From contig NZ_AZGM01000143.1 of NCBI RefSeq assembly GCF_001435935.1, positions 3,864 to 39,653 on the forward strand: a stretch of 35,790 nt of DNA, read 5' to 3'. This stretch comes from Limosilactobacillus panis DSM 6035 (lineage in GTDB: Bacteria; Bacillota; Bacilli; Lactobacillales; Lactobacillaceae). Position 1 is the stretch's first letter. Each line of letters opens with the position of its first letter. Under the pieces are notes generated by a model that worked only from the letters and a program-made list of their open reading frames with translations, was not told the origin of the DNA and did not search any database. Position numbers and translations under genes: made by a program. Of this stretch, positions 8,818-17,111 are shown piece after piece.

Positions 8818-8918
8818 GAAAAAGCATTGGAGCGCACCTTTGGCTAGGATAGGATGATTGTTGGCACGAAACGGGCCAATAGTCCTCCATAACTAGACAC
8901 GAGGAGCGCGCTTTTTTT
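8818..8918 (+). repeat. Structured intergenic repeat, copy 1, likely terminator of pheST
   Basis: This stretch folds as an outer imperfect stem (8830-8838 with 8903-8911, seven of nine pairs), a CTAG/CTAG pair and an inner hairpin (8852-8863 with 8877-8888, eleven of twelve pairs counting GU). It ends in seven T. The same layout, with shared words such as GGCTAG, GATTGTTG, ACGGGCCAAT and CTAGACA, recurs after greA (10594-10716). It most likely ends pheST transcription, but it is longer and more structured than an ordinary terminator. Confidence 0.7.
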
Positions 8919-8961
8919 CCGTGATTGTAGTATTTGACAAACAAGGACTGGTGGGGACCAA

Positions 8962-9312
8962 ATGCAAGAAGATAAACTAAAACGACAAAACCGCCTTGTC
9001 CTGGTCCTATTGGCCTTACTAGTGGTGGTTGGCCTGGGGATCCACCAGTATTTTAACTATGCGCTGACCCCGGTTAACCGTTCCAGTACGGCTCGCGTGA
9101 CGGTGACGATTCCGCAAGGTGCTACTGATGACCAGGTTGCCGCAATCCTGAAGAAACACGGCTTAATCCGGAGTCGGTATGTCTTCAGCTACTACCTGCA
9201 AACGCACAAGACGAGTGGTGTTAAGGCTGGTCACTTCACCCTACGGCAGTCGTCTTTCGTACCCCAGATTGCTAACCGCCTCCAGGAAAACCAGGCGGCA
9301 AAGCGCCACTAG
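8962..9312 (+). CDS. MltG/YceG-like membrane protein lacking the catalytic domain
   Basis: This 116-residue protein starts with a short cytoplasmic segment and one membrane helix (about residues 12-30). An extracytoplasmic part (VTIPQGATDDQVAAILKK, HGLIRSRYVFSYYLQ, KAGHFTL) matches the LysM-like N-terminal domain of the endolytic transglycosylase MltG, which cuts nascent peptidoglycan glycan strands. Full MltG proteins have about 350-400 residues; the whole lytic domain with its catalytic Glu is missing. Only 71 bases separate the stop from udk, so no shifted remainder can hide there. The position before udk-greA is where full mltG lies in many lactobacilli. It is either a truncated remnant or a stand-alone LysM-like protein. 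The RBS (GGTGGGG) is weak. Confidence 0.7.
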   Translation: MQEDKLKRQNRLVLVLLALLVVVGLGIHQYFNYALTPVNRSSTARVTVTIPQGATDDQVAAILKKHGLIRSRYVFSYYLQTHKTSGVKAGHFTLRQSSFVPQIANRLQENQAAKRH

Positions 9313-9316
9313 CCAG

Positions 9317-9345
9317 TTGATGGGGACCCAATTGTGCTGTATACT
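9317..9345 (+). promoter_or_regulatory. Candidate promoter of udk
   Basis: TTGATG, a 17-base spacer and TATACT lie between the stop of the MltG-like gene and udk, suggesting udk has its own promoter. Confidence 0.5.
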
Positions 9346-9383
9346 ATTTCAGATTAAATTTTTAAGAGGGGTAAAAGAGTTAA

Positions 9384-10034
9384 ATGAATTCTCAAGTTAA
9401 AACGCGCCCAATCATTATTGGGGTAACTGGTGGTTCGGGTAGTGGTAAGACTACCGTTAGCCGGGCAATCTACAATGAACTGAAGGGGAAGGACATCCAA
9501 ATCATTACCCAGGATACCTACTACAATGACCAGGCAAACATGACGATGGCGGAGCGGAAAAAGGTCAACTACGACCACCCGCTGGCCTTTGACACCGACC
9601 TGCTAATTGAACAATTAGCGGCCCTGCGTAACAACCAGGCCATCGAGATGCCGGTCTACGATTATAAGAAGTATACCCGGACGAACAAGACCGTTCACGT
9701 TGAGCCTACTGAGATTATCATCTTGGAGGGAATCTTAATCCTCGATGATGAGCGCCTTCGTGACCTGATGGATATTAAGGTTTACGTTGATACTGATGAC
9801 GATATTCGCCTGATTCGCCGGATCAAGCGGGACATGAACGAACGGGGCCGGTCGCTGGATTCAGTCATTAACCAGTACCTGGCAACTGTCAAGCCGATGT
9901 TCCACCAGTTCATTGAACCGACGAAGCGGTACGCTGACTTGATTGTGCCCGAAGGTGGGGAAAATCACGTGGCTATTGACCTGTTGACCACCAAGGTCCG
10001 GGATATTCTGGTTAAGCGTGGACACACCCTATAA
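9384..10034 (+). CDS. udk: Uridine/cytidine kinase
   Basis: Uridine kinase phosphorylates uridine and cytidine to UMP and CMP with ATP or GTP in pyrimidine salvage. The 216-residue protein has the P-loop GGSGSGKT at 16-23, the substrate region with DTYYNDQ and NYDHPLAFD, and the conserved LEGILIL and [11 protein letters not shown] segments (lid arginines). Length and motifs are those of bacterial Udk. The start codon follows AAGAGGGG at suitable spacing. It is followed by greA, a frequent Firmicutes order. Confidence 0.96.
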   Translation: MNSQVKTRPIIIGVTGGSGSGKTTVSRAIYNELKGKDIQIITQDTYYNDQANMTMAERKKVNYDHPLAFDTDLLIEQLAALRNNQAIEMPVYDYKKYTRTNKTVHVEPTEIIILEGILILDDERLRDLMDIKVYVDTDDDIRLIRRIKRDMNERGRSLDSVINQYLATVKPMFHQFIEPTKRYADLIVPEGGENHVAIDLLTTKVRDILVKRGHTL

Positions 10035-10039
10035 ACCTG

Positions 10040-10068
10040 TTTACAAGCTTGGCAATAAATGGTAATGT
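10040..10068 (+). promoter_or_regulatory. Candidate promoter of greA
   Basis: TTTACA, a 17-base spacer and TAATGT lie in the gap between udk and greA, 33 bases before the greA start. Confidence 0.45.
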
Positions 10069-10101
10069 TACCACGGAATTATTTTAGAGGAGTGTATTGT
10101 T

Positions 10102-10578
10102 ATGGCTGAAGAAAGAACGTTTCCAATGACCCTGGAAGGGAAAAAGAAACTGGAAGATGAACTTGAAGAATATAAAATGAAGCGTCGTCCTGAAGTTATC
10201 AAGCGCATTAAGATTGCCCGTAGCTACGGTGACCTGTCCGAAAACTCGGAATACGAGTCAGCAAAGGACGAACAGGCAATGGTCGAAAGCCGGATTGCCC
10301 AAATCGAAAACATGCTGCAGTATGCAGAAATCATCGACAACGAAGATGTTGACAAGGATGAAGTTTCCATGGGCCGGGAAGTAACCTTTAAGGAGCTGCC
10401 GGACGAAGAACCCGAAACTTACACCATCGTTGGTGAATCAGAATCTGACCCCCTGAATGGTAAGATCTCTAACGAATCACCAATGGCTAAGGGCCTCTTG
10501 GGGCACAAGGTTGGCGAAGAAGTCGAAATTGAAATTCCAAGTGGCACGATGAAGGTTAAGATCTTGGAAGTTAAGTAA
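10102..10578 (+). CDS. greA: Transcription elongation factor GreA
   Basis: GreA enters the RNA polymerase secondary channel and stimulates cleavage of backtracked transcripts, rescuing stalled complexes. The 158-residue protein has the N-terminal antiparallel coiled coil (to about residue 75) with the acidic tip Asp44 and Glu47 ([11 protein letters not shown]), followed by the FKBP-like C-terminal domain (about 85-158, with [20 protein letters not shown]). The start is preceded by AGAGGAG. A structured terminator-like repeat follows the gene. Confidence 0.98.
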   Translation: MAEERTFPMTLEGKKKLEDELEEYKMKRRPEVIKRIKIARSYGDLSENSEYESAKDEQAMVESRIAQIENMLQYAEIIDNEDVDKDEVSMGREVTFKELPDEEPETYTIVGESESDPLNGKISNESPMAKGLLGHKVGEEVEIEIPSGTMKVKILEVK

Positions 10579-10593
10579 TTAAAAGGAAGCTAG

Positions 10594-10716
10594 AAAAAAG
10601 CATCAGAGTGCTCCGTATGGCTAGTATAGGACGATTGTTGTCACGGAACGGGCCAATGATCGTCCGTAATCAATGGACTTGCTTCGCGGCGCTAGACAAT
10701 AGGAGCACTCTTTTTT
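10594..10716 (+). repeat. Structured intergenic repeat, copy 2, likely terminator of greA
   Basis: The outer stem is perfect here: GAGTGCTCC (10606-10614) with GGAGCACTC (10702-10710), followed by six T. Inside, GGACGATTGTTG (10629-10640) pairs over all twelve positions, counting GU, with 10654-10665 around a 13-base loop. A GCTTCGCGG-containing insert (about 10672-10690), absent from copy 1, precedes CTAGACA. The first stem differs from copy 1 by several bases, yet both copies keep much of the pairing. Confidence 0.72.
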
Positions 10717-10936
10717 CCGCGATTACTGTGTAATATTCGTAGAACGGAAAGAGGCTCCCGTTTTTCAAGTTTTCTCCCAGCCCCTTATTGTTGTTGTTTT
10801 GTTGCTGCTCTTCCAATCCAATACCTTGATTTTCCCTTACATTTACGCAAAAGGATTGGGATTTTGCCTTAAACATGGTAAGGTTAATGGTATGAAAGTG
10901 CTACCATTAGCGATGGCATAATAAGGGGATGTTTAC
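10717..10936 (+). other. Intergenic stretch before the YneR-like gene
   Basis: This part of the 358-base gap after greA has T-rich and GTTGTT-rich sequence and no convincing gene. A 68-codon minus-strand frame here has no homology that I recognise, is rich in Asn/Gln from the low-complexity tract and runs into the structured repeat, so it is not called. An RBS (AAGGGG) precedes the next gene. Confidence 0.5.
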
Positions 10937-11317
10937 ATGAAATTAATTATTACGGATGAAGCGAGCAAGTGGTTTAAAAACGAACTAGGATTGCAGGATG
11001 GCAACGGGATCAAGTTCTACGGGAAGGTCTATGGCTTTACGGAAGTTCACCACGGCTTTTCACCGGCCTTCAACCGGGAGGATAAGCCAATTGAGCCCAT
11101 CTTAGAAGAAGTTAAGGACGGCATCAACTACCACATTGATGGCCTGGACGAATGGTTCTTTAAGGGTCTGGTCACCACGGTTGACTATAACGCAAAGACT
11201 GACGGTCCGGTCTTCCACTTTAAGCACGAAAATGATGAGGACCAGCCGGACGTTGCGGGGATCAGTAAGGAAGAGGAGGAACACCCAGACGCTTCCACCG
11301 GTGCATCGCAACATTAG
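10937..11317 (+). CDS. HesB/YneR-like protein of the Fe-S biogenesis fold, no cysteines
   Basis: The 126-residue protein resembles the Firmicutes YneR group of the HesB/IscA fold (KLIITDEASKWFKNEL, GIKFYGKVYGF, then YHIDGLDEWFFKGL and VDYN). Classical IscA proteins carry iron-sulfur clusters on three cysteines. None is present here, so direct cluster binding of the IscA type is unlikely. The C-terminal 30 residues are acidic and poorly ordered (NDEDQPDVAG, KEEEEHPD). It stands alone, convergent with the YfhO gene, with a bidirectional terminator between them. The family call is good; the function is not established. Confidence 0.8.
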   Translation: MKLIITDEASKWFKNELGLQDGNGIKFYGKVYGFTEVHHGFSPAFNREDKPIEPILEEVKDGINYHIDGLDEWFFKGLVTTVDYNAKTDGPVFHFKHENDEDQPDVAGISKEEEEHPDASTGASQH

Positions 11318-11366
11318 GAATCCAAAATTACCTAAGACTAATTAGAAGTGAATCAAGGCTTTAAAA

Positions 11367-11436
11367 AGTACAAAAGGGACTCTAGTGATCGGAAAATCCG
11401 AAAGCTAGAGTCCCTTTGTGTACGGCATTGTAGCAT
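11367..11436 (+). repeat. Interspersed palindromic repeat, copy A (bidirectional terminator)
   Basis: The stem AAAGGGACTCTAG (11373-11385) pairs with CTAGAGTCCCTTT (11405-11417), and an inner CGGA-AAA-TCCG hairpin caps it. It lies between two convergent genes and can end transcription from both sides. A closely related copy, in reverse orientation, is at 33736-33806. The similarity extends past the stem into the flank (TTTGTGTAC..GC..TGTAGCATTTT), so the two are copies of one element and not independent terminators. Confidence 0.8.
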
Positions 11437-11470
11437 TTTTAGAAGCTATGTCACAGCCCTCTTCAAATTA

Positions 11471-14059
11471 TTACCGTTGGCGCTTAATAATGACGATAGT
11501 CCCGGCGAGGCAGACGAGGCTGATGAGCGTCCCGGCAAGCAGGTATGGTGGCCGGTAGAACATCGTTACCTGGTGGTGGCCTGGTGACATTGGCACAGCC
11601 ATGAAGGTGCCGAGAACGGTTTTACTGGTCGCCGGTTGACCATCAACGCGGACATGCCAACCCTTGGCTGCCGGAATCGTGGTCATCAAGACGCTTTGAC
11701 TGCGATGGATGTTGACGGTCCCACTAATCCTAGCATTTGAGAAGTGGCTGATCTTCAACGGTGACTGCTTAAGCGTCTTCAGACTGGCGTTAAACGACCG
11801 CTGGTTTAGCCGGTAAACACTGACGTTTTGCAGCCAGGCAGCTTGGTGCTTGAGACGCATGGTGATCGTCACCGGCTTGCCCTTCTGGTGGTGGGCCAGG
11901 TTAATAACGATGGTATCCCGGTAATTCTTTGTCTGGGCAAAGGCCTTCCGGTTAACACTCAGCCGGATGTCGTCAGCTGCCTCGGGCCCCACGGTCAGGT
12001 AGTAAGAATCGTTGGTTGGTGGGGTAAAGGTCAGCTTGATGGCCGCCGGTTTCAAGAAGTCCTTGCGGCGGAATGTTGTGCCCGTAATCTGCCTTGCTGA
12101 CTGAACGTTTTCAAAGCGGACCGCGGTGAAATTCTGGACAGCAAAGAGGGAGTGGTTGATTGGCCGCCCCGCCAGTGCCTGCATGATTTGGGACTGGTAA
12201 TTGACCGGGTCCAGGGTCGTGTGGGCGAGACTAAGGATCTCGTTGCTGGCCCCAAAGGCAATTGGCAGACTATTCGGGTTACGTTGGATCCTAACCTTAC
12301 TGGTAGAAGCACTTGTTGCCAGTCCGTTCCAGTCTGGCCGGTAGCCGGACCGGGGCATTAGCGGGGTTGACGGGTTCTTCTTGGTCATCGTGTATTTAAA
12401 GCCCAGCAATGCATCGGTGACTTGGGTCCCGTTGGAGTACGTGATGAAGCCATCGCCGGCGGGTTGGCCAATTGCCCCCATAAAGTCCGGGAGGGTCGGT
12501 TCTAGGGTTGAACCAAAATGGTCACCCGAGTTGAAGTCGGCCTGGAAGGGGTCGTCCTTGGTCCGGGTGAAAGTTTTAGCTACCCGGAAAAGGCCCTGGT
12601 CGTGCTGCCTAATTTTCCGACTGGCCTGGTCAAGCTGGCTAGTGTAGGTTGCAAACTCGTTTTGGGAGACGTAGGCGATGCTGTTCAGACTGGTAAAGGC
12701 GGCGTTAGCAACGTCGCAACAGGCGAGGCAGATTAAAAGAAGGTCATACAATCCCGGGGCGTTTCGCCGGTTAATAAGGAGGTAAACCAGGCTGATTCCA
12801 GCAAAGCTAATCCCGATGATCCGTTGGTCGGTACTGATGTATGACAGCTTAAGGGTCCCAGTGTAGGCGAATATGACAACGGTCAGCACCAAGAGACACA
12901 GAACCTGCCACGGGGCCGGCCGGTAGTTGACCTGAAGGGTGCGGGCGGCCAGTAAAATACACCAGCAGCAGAAGACAAAGGAGAAGCGGTAGGGGTACCA
13001 AACCGGGAACTGCCCAGCATGCCAGAGAAGGTCTAACGGTTCGTAACAAAATGACAGGATAAAGAAGATGGTCACACCCGCGGCAGCAATCCGCTGGGTC
13101 CACTTGACGCGTGAGTTAAAGAAGTAGAGGGCAAAGCCGAGGATCATGATCATGCCGACGTAAATGTTGGGCTGCCCCTTTGGCATCTGGTCGAAGTTGA
13201 AGGAACCCGGAACGAGTTTTGCCAGCATCTTCAACGGGAAGTACTCAAACCGGCTCCTGATTACGTTCTCTGTATAGGTGCCCTTACTTTGGCTGAGGGC
13301 AAAGATTGTCGGTAGCAATACAATTGCAGCAATTCCGGCCGCAAGCAGTGAGGACCAGGCATAGCGGAGAAAGGCCATTCCACGGGCCTGCCAATTTTTC
13401 AGGACCGGGAGCTGCCAGATGATAATCAAGAGGGTGAACAGGCAGACCATCCAGGCCATGTAATAGTTGTCGACCATCATTACCGCCAACCAGGCAATGT
13501 AGGTGCCGACCTGCCGTTGGTGGATTAGTTTGAATAACCCCCAAATAATCAGGGGAAGGATCACCAAAACATCCAGCCAGATCATGTTTAACTGGTTGGC
13601 AATCATCCAACCGTTTAAAGCGTAAGTAGTGCTAAATGCCCAAATCCGTGGGCCACGTTGCCACCCGGTCCGGTCAATCAACCAGGCGAAGGAAAGCCCC
13701 GCCAGGCCGTAACGGAGAAGGAGGATGACCATTATCCCACTGGTCAGCAATTTCCCGGGAAATGCCAGTAGAATCAGGTTGAGGGGACTGAAAAGGTAGT
13801 AGGCGATGGTCCCCCACATTTCACCGCCCAGGCCCTTGCTAAACGAATAGATTAAAGAGGATGGGTGGTGGAGAAGACTATTACGAAAGTAGGAAAAGAA
13901 GTCGATATACTGTTGCCCCAGGTCGACAGTTAAGAGGCTGCTACCACCAAAGGGCGCCATTTGGCGGTAAGCAAAGTAACTACCCATGATCAAAACAGGC
14001 AGTAGGAAGCTTCCCCACAAAACGATGGATCTTTTACTTATCTTTGACGTTTGTAACAC
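11471..14059 (-). CDS. YfhO family multi-pass membrane protein (GT-C type glycosyltransferase)
   Basis: This 862-residue protein has about a dozen hydrophobic segments in its first half and near residue 840-858, with a large extracytoplasmic domain between them. The early DLGQQYIDFF motif, with Asp46 in the first outside loop, is where GT-C glycosyltransferases keep their catalytic acid. YfhO-type proteins add sugars from undecaprenyl-phosphate carriers to surface polymers; B. subtilis YfhO acts on lipoteichoic acid with CsbB. No CsbB-like partner is in this window. The gene is monocistronic, convergent with the YneR-like gene and divergent from the penicillin-binding protein gene, so a cell-envelope role fits. 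The acceptor polymer is unknown. Confidence 0.88.
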   Translation of the reverse strand: MLQTSKISKRSIVLWGSFLLPVLIMGSYFAYRQMAPFGGSSLLTVDLGQQYIDFFSYFRNSLLHHPSSLIYSFSKGLGGEMWGTIAYYLFSPLNLILLAFPGKLLTSGIMVILLLRYGLAGLSFAWLIDRTGWQRGPRIWAFSTTYALNGWMIANQLNMIWLDVLVILPLIIWGLFKLIHQRQVGTYIAWLAVMMVDNYYMAWMVCLFTLLIIIWQLPVLKNWQARGMAFLRYAWSSLLAAGIAAIVLLPTIFALSQSKGTYTENVIRSRFEYFPLKMLAKLVPGSFNFDQMPKGQPNIYVGMIMILGFALYFFNSRVKWTQRIAAAGVTIFFILSFCYEPLDLLWHAGQFPVWYPYRFSFVFCCWCILLAARTLQVNYRPAPWQVLCLLVLTVVIFAYTGTLKLSYISTDQRIIGISFAGISLVYLLINRRNAPGLYDLLLICLACCDVANAAFTSLNSIAYVSQNEFATYTSQLDQASRKIRQHDQGLFRVAKTFTRTKDDPFQADFNSGDHFGSTLEPTLPDFMGAIGQPAGDGFITYSNGTQVTDALLGFKYTMTKKNPSTPLMPRSGYRPDWNGLATSASTSKVRIQRNPNSLPIAFGASNEILSLAHTTLDPVNYQSQIMQALAGRPINHSLFAVQNFTAVRFENVQSARQITGTTFRRKDFLKPAAIKLTFTPPTNDSYYLTVGPEAADDIRLSVNRKAFAQTKNYRDTIVINLAHHQKGKPVTITMRLKHQAAWLQNVSVYRLNQRSFNASLKTLKQSPLKISHFSNARISGTVNIHRSQSVLMTTIPAAKGWHVRVDGQPATSKTVLGTFMAVPMSPGHHQVTMFYRPPYLLAGTLISLVCLAGTIVIIKRQR

Positions 14060-14282
14060 AACAAATTCCCCTTTTAGTCATTTCTTACACGTAGGTCACA
14101 TTATATAACGAAAAATGTGTTTAAATATTGACGGAAGTTAAATTTAGGTAAATCTGAAGGGAAGTAGTTCAAATTTTACCGAATAAAGAGTATTATTCTT
14201 GTGTTAGTAGTGGCGTTTGCCTGCGCAAAATAACAAAATTTGTTAAAATAGTATTCACTACAATGAAGGAGAATTTGATCCG

Positions 14283-16376
14283 GTGAAAATTTTTGATCGA
14301 ATGAAGAGCCTATTTGGTTCACGAAGTAATAATAAAAAGCGGAATGCTCAGTCGATTATCCCGTTTCGGTTAAACTTCTTGTTGTGGGTTGTCGGAATTC
14401 TGTTACTGGCCCTTGCTGCCCGCCTGTTTTACCTCCAGGTGCTCAACGGGACAGCTTACAAAGCTGAGGTCAAACGGTCTGATACTTCTATCCAGACTAA
14501 CAACGTCCAGCGGGGGATGATTTATGACTCCCGGGGGGAGGTGTTAGTTGGTAACCAGACCCACCAAGCGATAACCTATACTAAGGGGCCGGATGTGACT
14601 TCAGCAGACCTCTATAAGATTGCTAACCGCCTGGGTAAATACGTGTCGGTCTCCAATAAGAATTCACGGTTAACGGACCGGAATGAAGAGGACTACTTCC
14701 TTGCTGATAAGGGCCGGTTAAAGCAGGTCTTAAAGCACGTCAAGACTTCAGACAGTGACTCTGATGATGACAAGTACAACAAGGCCTTGAAGTACCTGAG
14801 TGCCCACCCATCTACTTGGCACCTGACGAATCAGCAAAAGAACAACGCGCGGATTTATGCGGCAATGAGTGGGGCCTACTCCCTTTCCACAACCTATATT
14901 AAGGAAACGGGTGTTACTGGTAAGGAACTTGCTCAGGTTGGTGAACACCTTGGCGAGATGCCGGGGGTCAAGATTGGGACCGCCTGGACGCGAAATTATC
15001 CGCAGGGGAAGAACTTCCAGTCCTTTACCGGGAGCGTTTCGACAACCGGGTTGCCGAGTGATGAGGTTAACTCCTTACTGTCACAGGGATACTCTAGAAA
15101 TGATAGTGTGGGACAGAGTTACCTCGAAAAGGAATACCAGGCCACCTTGGCAGGGTCCAAGTCCCAAACCCAGGTCACCACGAACGGCGGCAACAACGTC
15201 ACCAAGGAAGTTGTTAAGTACCGTGGGAAGAAGGGTGACAACCTGGTTCTGACGATCAATGCTCAGCTACAAAAGCGGGTTCAACAGATCTTACAACAAA
15301 ACTACTCTGCGGCGGGGAATAGCTACTCACCTGGGGTTTACGCAGTGGTTATGAATCCGAATACCGGGGCTGTCTTAGCGATGGCGGGAATTGACCGTAA
15401 CACTAAGACTGGTAAACAGACGGTTGACGAAATTGGGGCTATTAACCACCCAATTACCATGGGGTCGGTTGTTAAGCCGGCCACGGTCATGGGGGGCCTG
15501 ATGTCGGGAGTAATCACTCCGTCGAATAACACCCTGACTGATAAGCCAATCAAGGTTGAAGGAATTGCGCAAAAGAGTTCCTGGTTCAACCACGGTGGGG
15601 GTGCCGACATGGCGGTTGACGCACCGACTGCCTTGGAAGTTTCATCTAACTCCTACATGATGCAGGTGATTATGAAGGAAGGAAAGATGAACTACACGGA
15701 TGATGGTCCGATGACGCTGAAGCCAAGTATTTTCCAGACCGAACGAAAGTACTTTAACATGTTTGGCCTAGGGCAAAAGACGGGGATTGACCTTCCTGGT
15801 GAGACAGCTGGTTACGAAGGACCATCTGATGAAAAGCACATCGGTTCGGCGCTTGACTTGGCTTACGGGAACTATGATGGTTACACAACGATTCAGTTAG
15901 CCCAATACATGTCGACAATTGCCAACGGTGGGAACCGGATGCGGCCGTACGTGGTTAAGGAAATTAGGGGGACCAAAAGCAATGGGGAGCTGGGACCAAT
16001 TCAATCCGTTACCCAACCCCAAGTTCAGCAGGTCATCCCGGCGCCCAAGTCATACTTTGACCTTGTCCACCAGGGACTTTACCTGGTTACGCACGGGACC
16101 AACGCCTACGTTACTGCTAAGAACATGTCAAGCCTAAAGCCATCCGTATCTGGGAAGACCGGGACTGCCCAGACCGTTTCTGATGGTCACGATACAACGA
16201 CCTTGAGTTTTGCCGGCTTCTCACCATCCAAGAACCCGCAAGTGGTGGTTGCTCTGGCCATTCCTGGTTGTACGAATGATGATGGTGAAGCCAACATCAC
16301 GATGGCCAAGCAGATCTTCCAGGCATACTGGAAGACTGTCCGCAGCTCTAGCACTGCTAACGATCAGACAGATTAA
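14283..16376 (+). CDS. Class B penicillin-binding protein (PBP2b-like transpeptidase)
   Basis: This 697-residue class B PBP cross-links peptidoglycan outside the membrane. A basic cytoplasmic tail (RSNNKKR) leads to one membrane helix (about residues 29-48) and a dimerisation/pedestal domain (about 60-330), then the transpeptidase domain with the catalytic Ser395-x-x-Lys398 (SVVK), Ser454-Ser-Asn456 and Lys625-Thr-Gly627. No PASTA repeats are present. The start is GTG 14283, eleven bases behind GAAGGAG; an in-frame ATG at 14301 is too far from any RBS. It could serve elongation or division; the absence of mra/fts neighbours leaves this open. rpmG follows behind its own leader. Confidence 0.95.
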   Translation: MKIFDRMKSLFGSRSNNKKRNAQSIIPFRLNFLLWVVGILLLALAARLFYLQVLNGTAYKAEVKRSDTSIQTNNVQRGMIYDSRGEVLVGNQTHQAITYTKGPDVTSADLYKIANRLGKYVSVSNKNSRLTDRNEEDYFLADKGRLKQVLKHVKTSDSDSDDDKYNKALKYLSAHPSTWHLTNQQKNNARIYAAMSGAYSLSTTYIKETGVTGKELAQVGEHLGEMPGVKIGTAWTRNYPQGKNFQSFTGSVSTTGLPSDEVNSLLSQGYSRNDSVGQSYLEKEYQATLAGSKSQTQVTTNGGNNVTKEVVKYRGKKGDNLVLTINAQLQKRVQQILQQNYSAAGNSYSPGVYAVVMNPNTGAVLAMAGIDRNTKTGKQTVDEIGAINHPITMGSVVKPATVMGGLMSGVITPSNNTLTDKPIKVEGIAQKSSWFNHGGGADMAVDAPTALEVSSNSYMMQVIMKEGKMNYTDDGPMTLKPSIFQTERKYFNMFGLGQKTGIDLPGETAGYEGPSDEKHIGSALDLAYGNYDGYTTIQLAQYMSTIANGGNRMRPYVVKEIRGTKSNGELGPIQSVTQPQVQQVIPAPKSYFDLVHQGLYLVTHGTNAYVTAKNMSSLKPSVSGKTGTAQTVSDGHDTTTLSFAGFSPSKNPQVVVALAIPGCTNDDGEANITMAKQIFQAYWKTVRSSSTANDQTD

Positions 16377-16413
16377 GGGGCTGTCAAGGAATTTTCCTTA
16401 ACGAACTTGAACA

Positions 16414-16464
16414 AAACCCTAGCCAAATCCACTAATAAATGATATAGTTGTACGAGTTAGGGTT
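16414..16464 (+). promoter_or_regulatory. Inverted repeat in the rpmG upstream region
   Basis: AACCCTA and TAGGGTT flank about 35 bases in the gap between the penicillin-binding protein gene and rpmG. It could be a leader hairpin for ribosomal protein control or part of a promoter region. The evidence is only the complementarity. Confidence 0.25.
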
Positions 16465-16514
16465 ACGATAAATAACCAATTAAAGATTAAAAATATGTTT
16501 GGAGGTTTCAACTC

Positions 16515-16664
16515 ATGCGTGTCAACATTACACTTGAATGTACTTCATGCCATGAACGGACTTACTTAACCAGTAAGAACCGTCGTCACAATCCCGACCG
16601 TCTTGAATTAAACAAGTACTGCCCACGGGAACGTAAGGTGACATTACACCGTGAAACTAAGTAA
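16515..16664 (+). CDS. rpmG: Large subunit ribosomal protein L33
   Basis: The 49-residue protein is bL33 of the 50S subunit: [12 protein letters not shown] at the start, then [20 protein letters not shown] and a final TLHRETK. A CxxC pair (Cys9, Cys12) is present, but the second zinc pair of the C+ form is reduced to a single Cys (KYCPRE), so zinc binding is doubtful. GGAGG lies about eight bases before the ATG. A strong terminator follows at once. Firmicutes usually carry several rpmG copies; this one stands between cell-wall and PTS genes. Confidence 0.96.
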   Translation: MRVNITLECTSCHERTYLTSKNRRHNPDRLELNKYCPRERKVTLHRETK

Positions 16665-16678
16665 TTTAGTTTCTCTTA

Positions 16679-16717
16679 TCCTGCCGATAGCATTGCGCTG
16701 TTAGCAGGATTTTTTAT
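16679..16717 (+). terminator. Intrinsic terminator after rpmG
   Basis: ATCCTGCCGATAGC pairs with GCTGTTAGCAGGAT (13 of 14 positions, counting GU) around ATTGC, followed by six T. Confidence 0.88.
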
Positions 16718-16745
16718 TGTTAAGTTGGTTTTAAGAGGAGAGAGA

Positions 16746-17075
16746 ATGACAGAAGAAAACAACGCAGCTCTGCAGCAGGCAATGCAGTTAATGCTAAACG
16801 CCGGGGATGCTAAGGAAGCAGCCCATGAGGCCATTGAAGCAGCTCATGATGGGGACCTGGCGAGTGCCAAACAAAAATTAGCTCAGGCTAAGGAAACGTT
16901 GAACACGGCCCACAACACGCAGACTAAGATGCTGACTAGTGAGGCTCAGGGGAAAAAAGTGGAATTAACCCTTTTAATTGTTCACGCCCAGGACCACTTG
17001 ATGACTGCCATTACTTACGTCGATCTCGCAGGTGAAATTATTCGTCTCTACCAACGCCTCGCTGAAGACAAGTAA
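16746..17075 (+). CDS. Orphan PTS lactose/cellobiose-type IIA protein
   Basis: The 109-residue all-helical protein is a IIA of the Lac/Chb family, which takes phosphate from HPr on a His and hands it to a IIB. The phospho-acceptor motif VHAQDHLMTA is present, with His80 in the position of the active His. ATG 16746 lies five bases behind AGAGGAG. The first 20 residues match family length and helix pattern. No IIB or IIC gene is nearby: rpmG precedes it and folate and rhomboid genes follow. It may serve a distant permease or act as a regulatory phosphoprotein. The family call is firm, the partner unknown. Confidence 0.88.
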   Translation: MTEENNAALQQAMQLMLNAGDAKEAAHEAIEAAHDGDLASAKQKLAQAKETLNTAHNTQTKMLTSEAQGKKVELTLLIVHAQDHLMTAITYVDLAGEIIRLYQRLAEDK

Positions 17076-17111
17076 ACGGACTTACCCTTACCGACCGTTA
17101 TAAAATAACGC

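Noticed and set aside
9313-9383. Hidden frameshifted remainder of mltG
   Set aside because: Only 71 bases lie before udk and they contain a promoter and an RBS; there is no room for a lytic domain.
10670-10876. 68-codon minus-strand open frame after greA
   Set aside because: It overlaps the structured repeat, its composition comes from a GTTGTT tract, it has no good RBS, and no family resemblance was seen.
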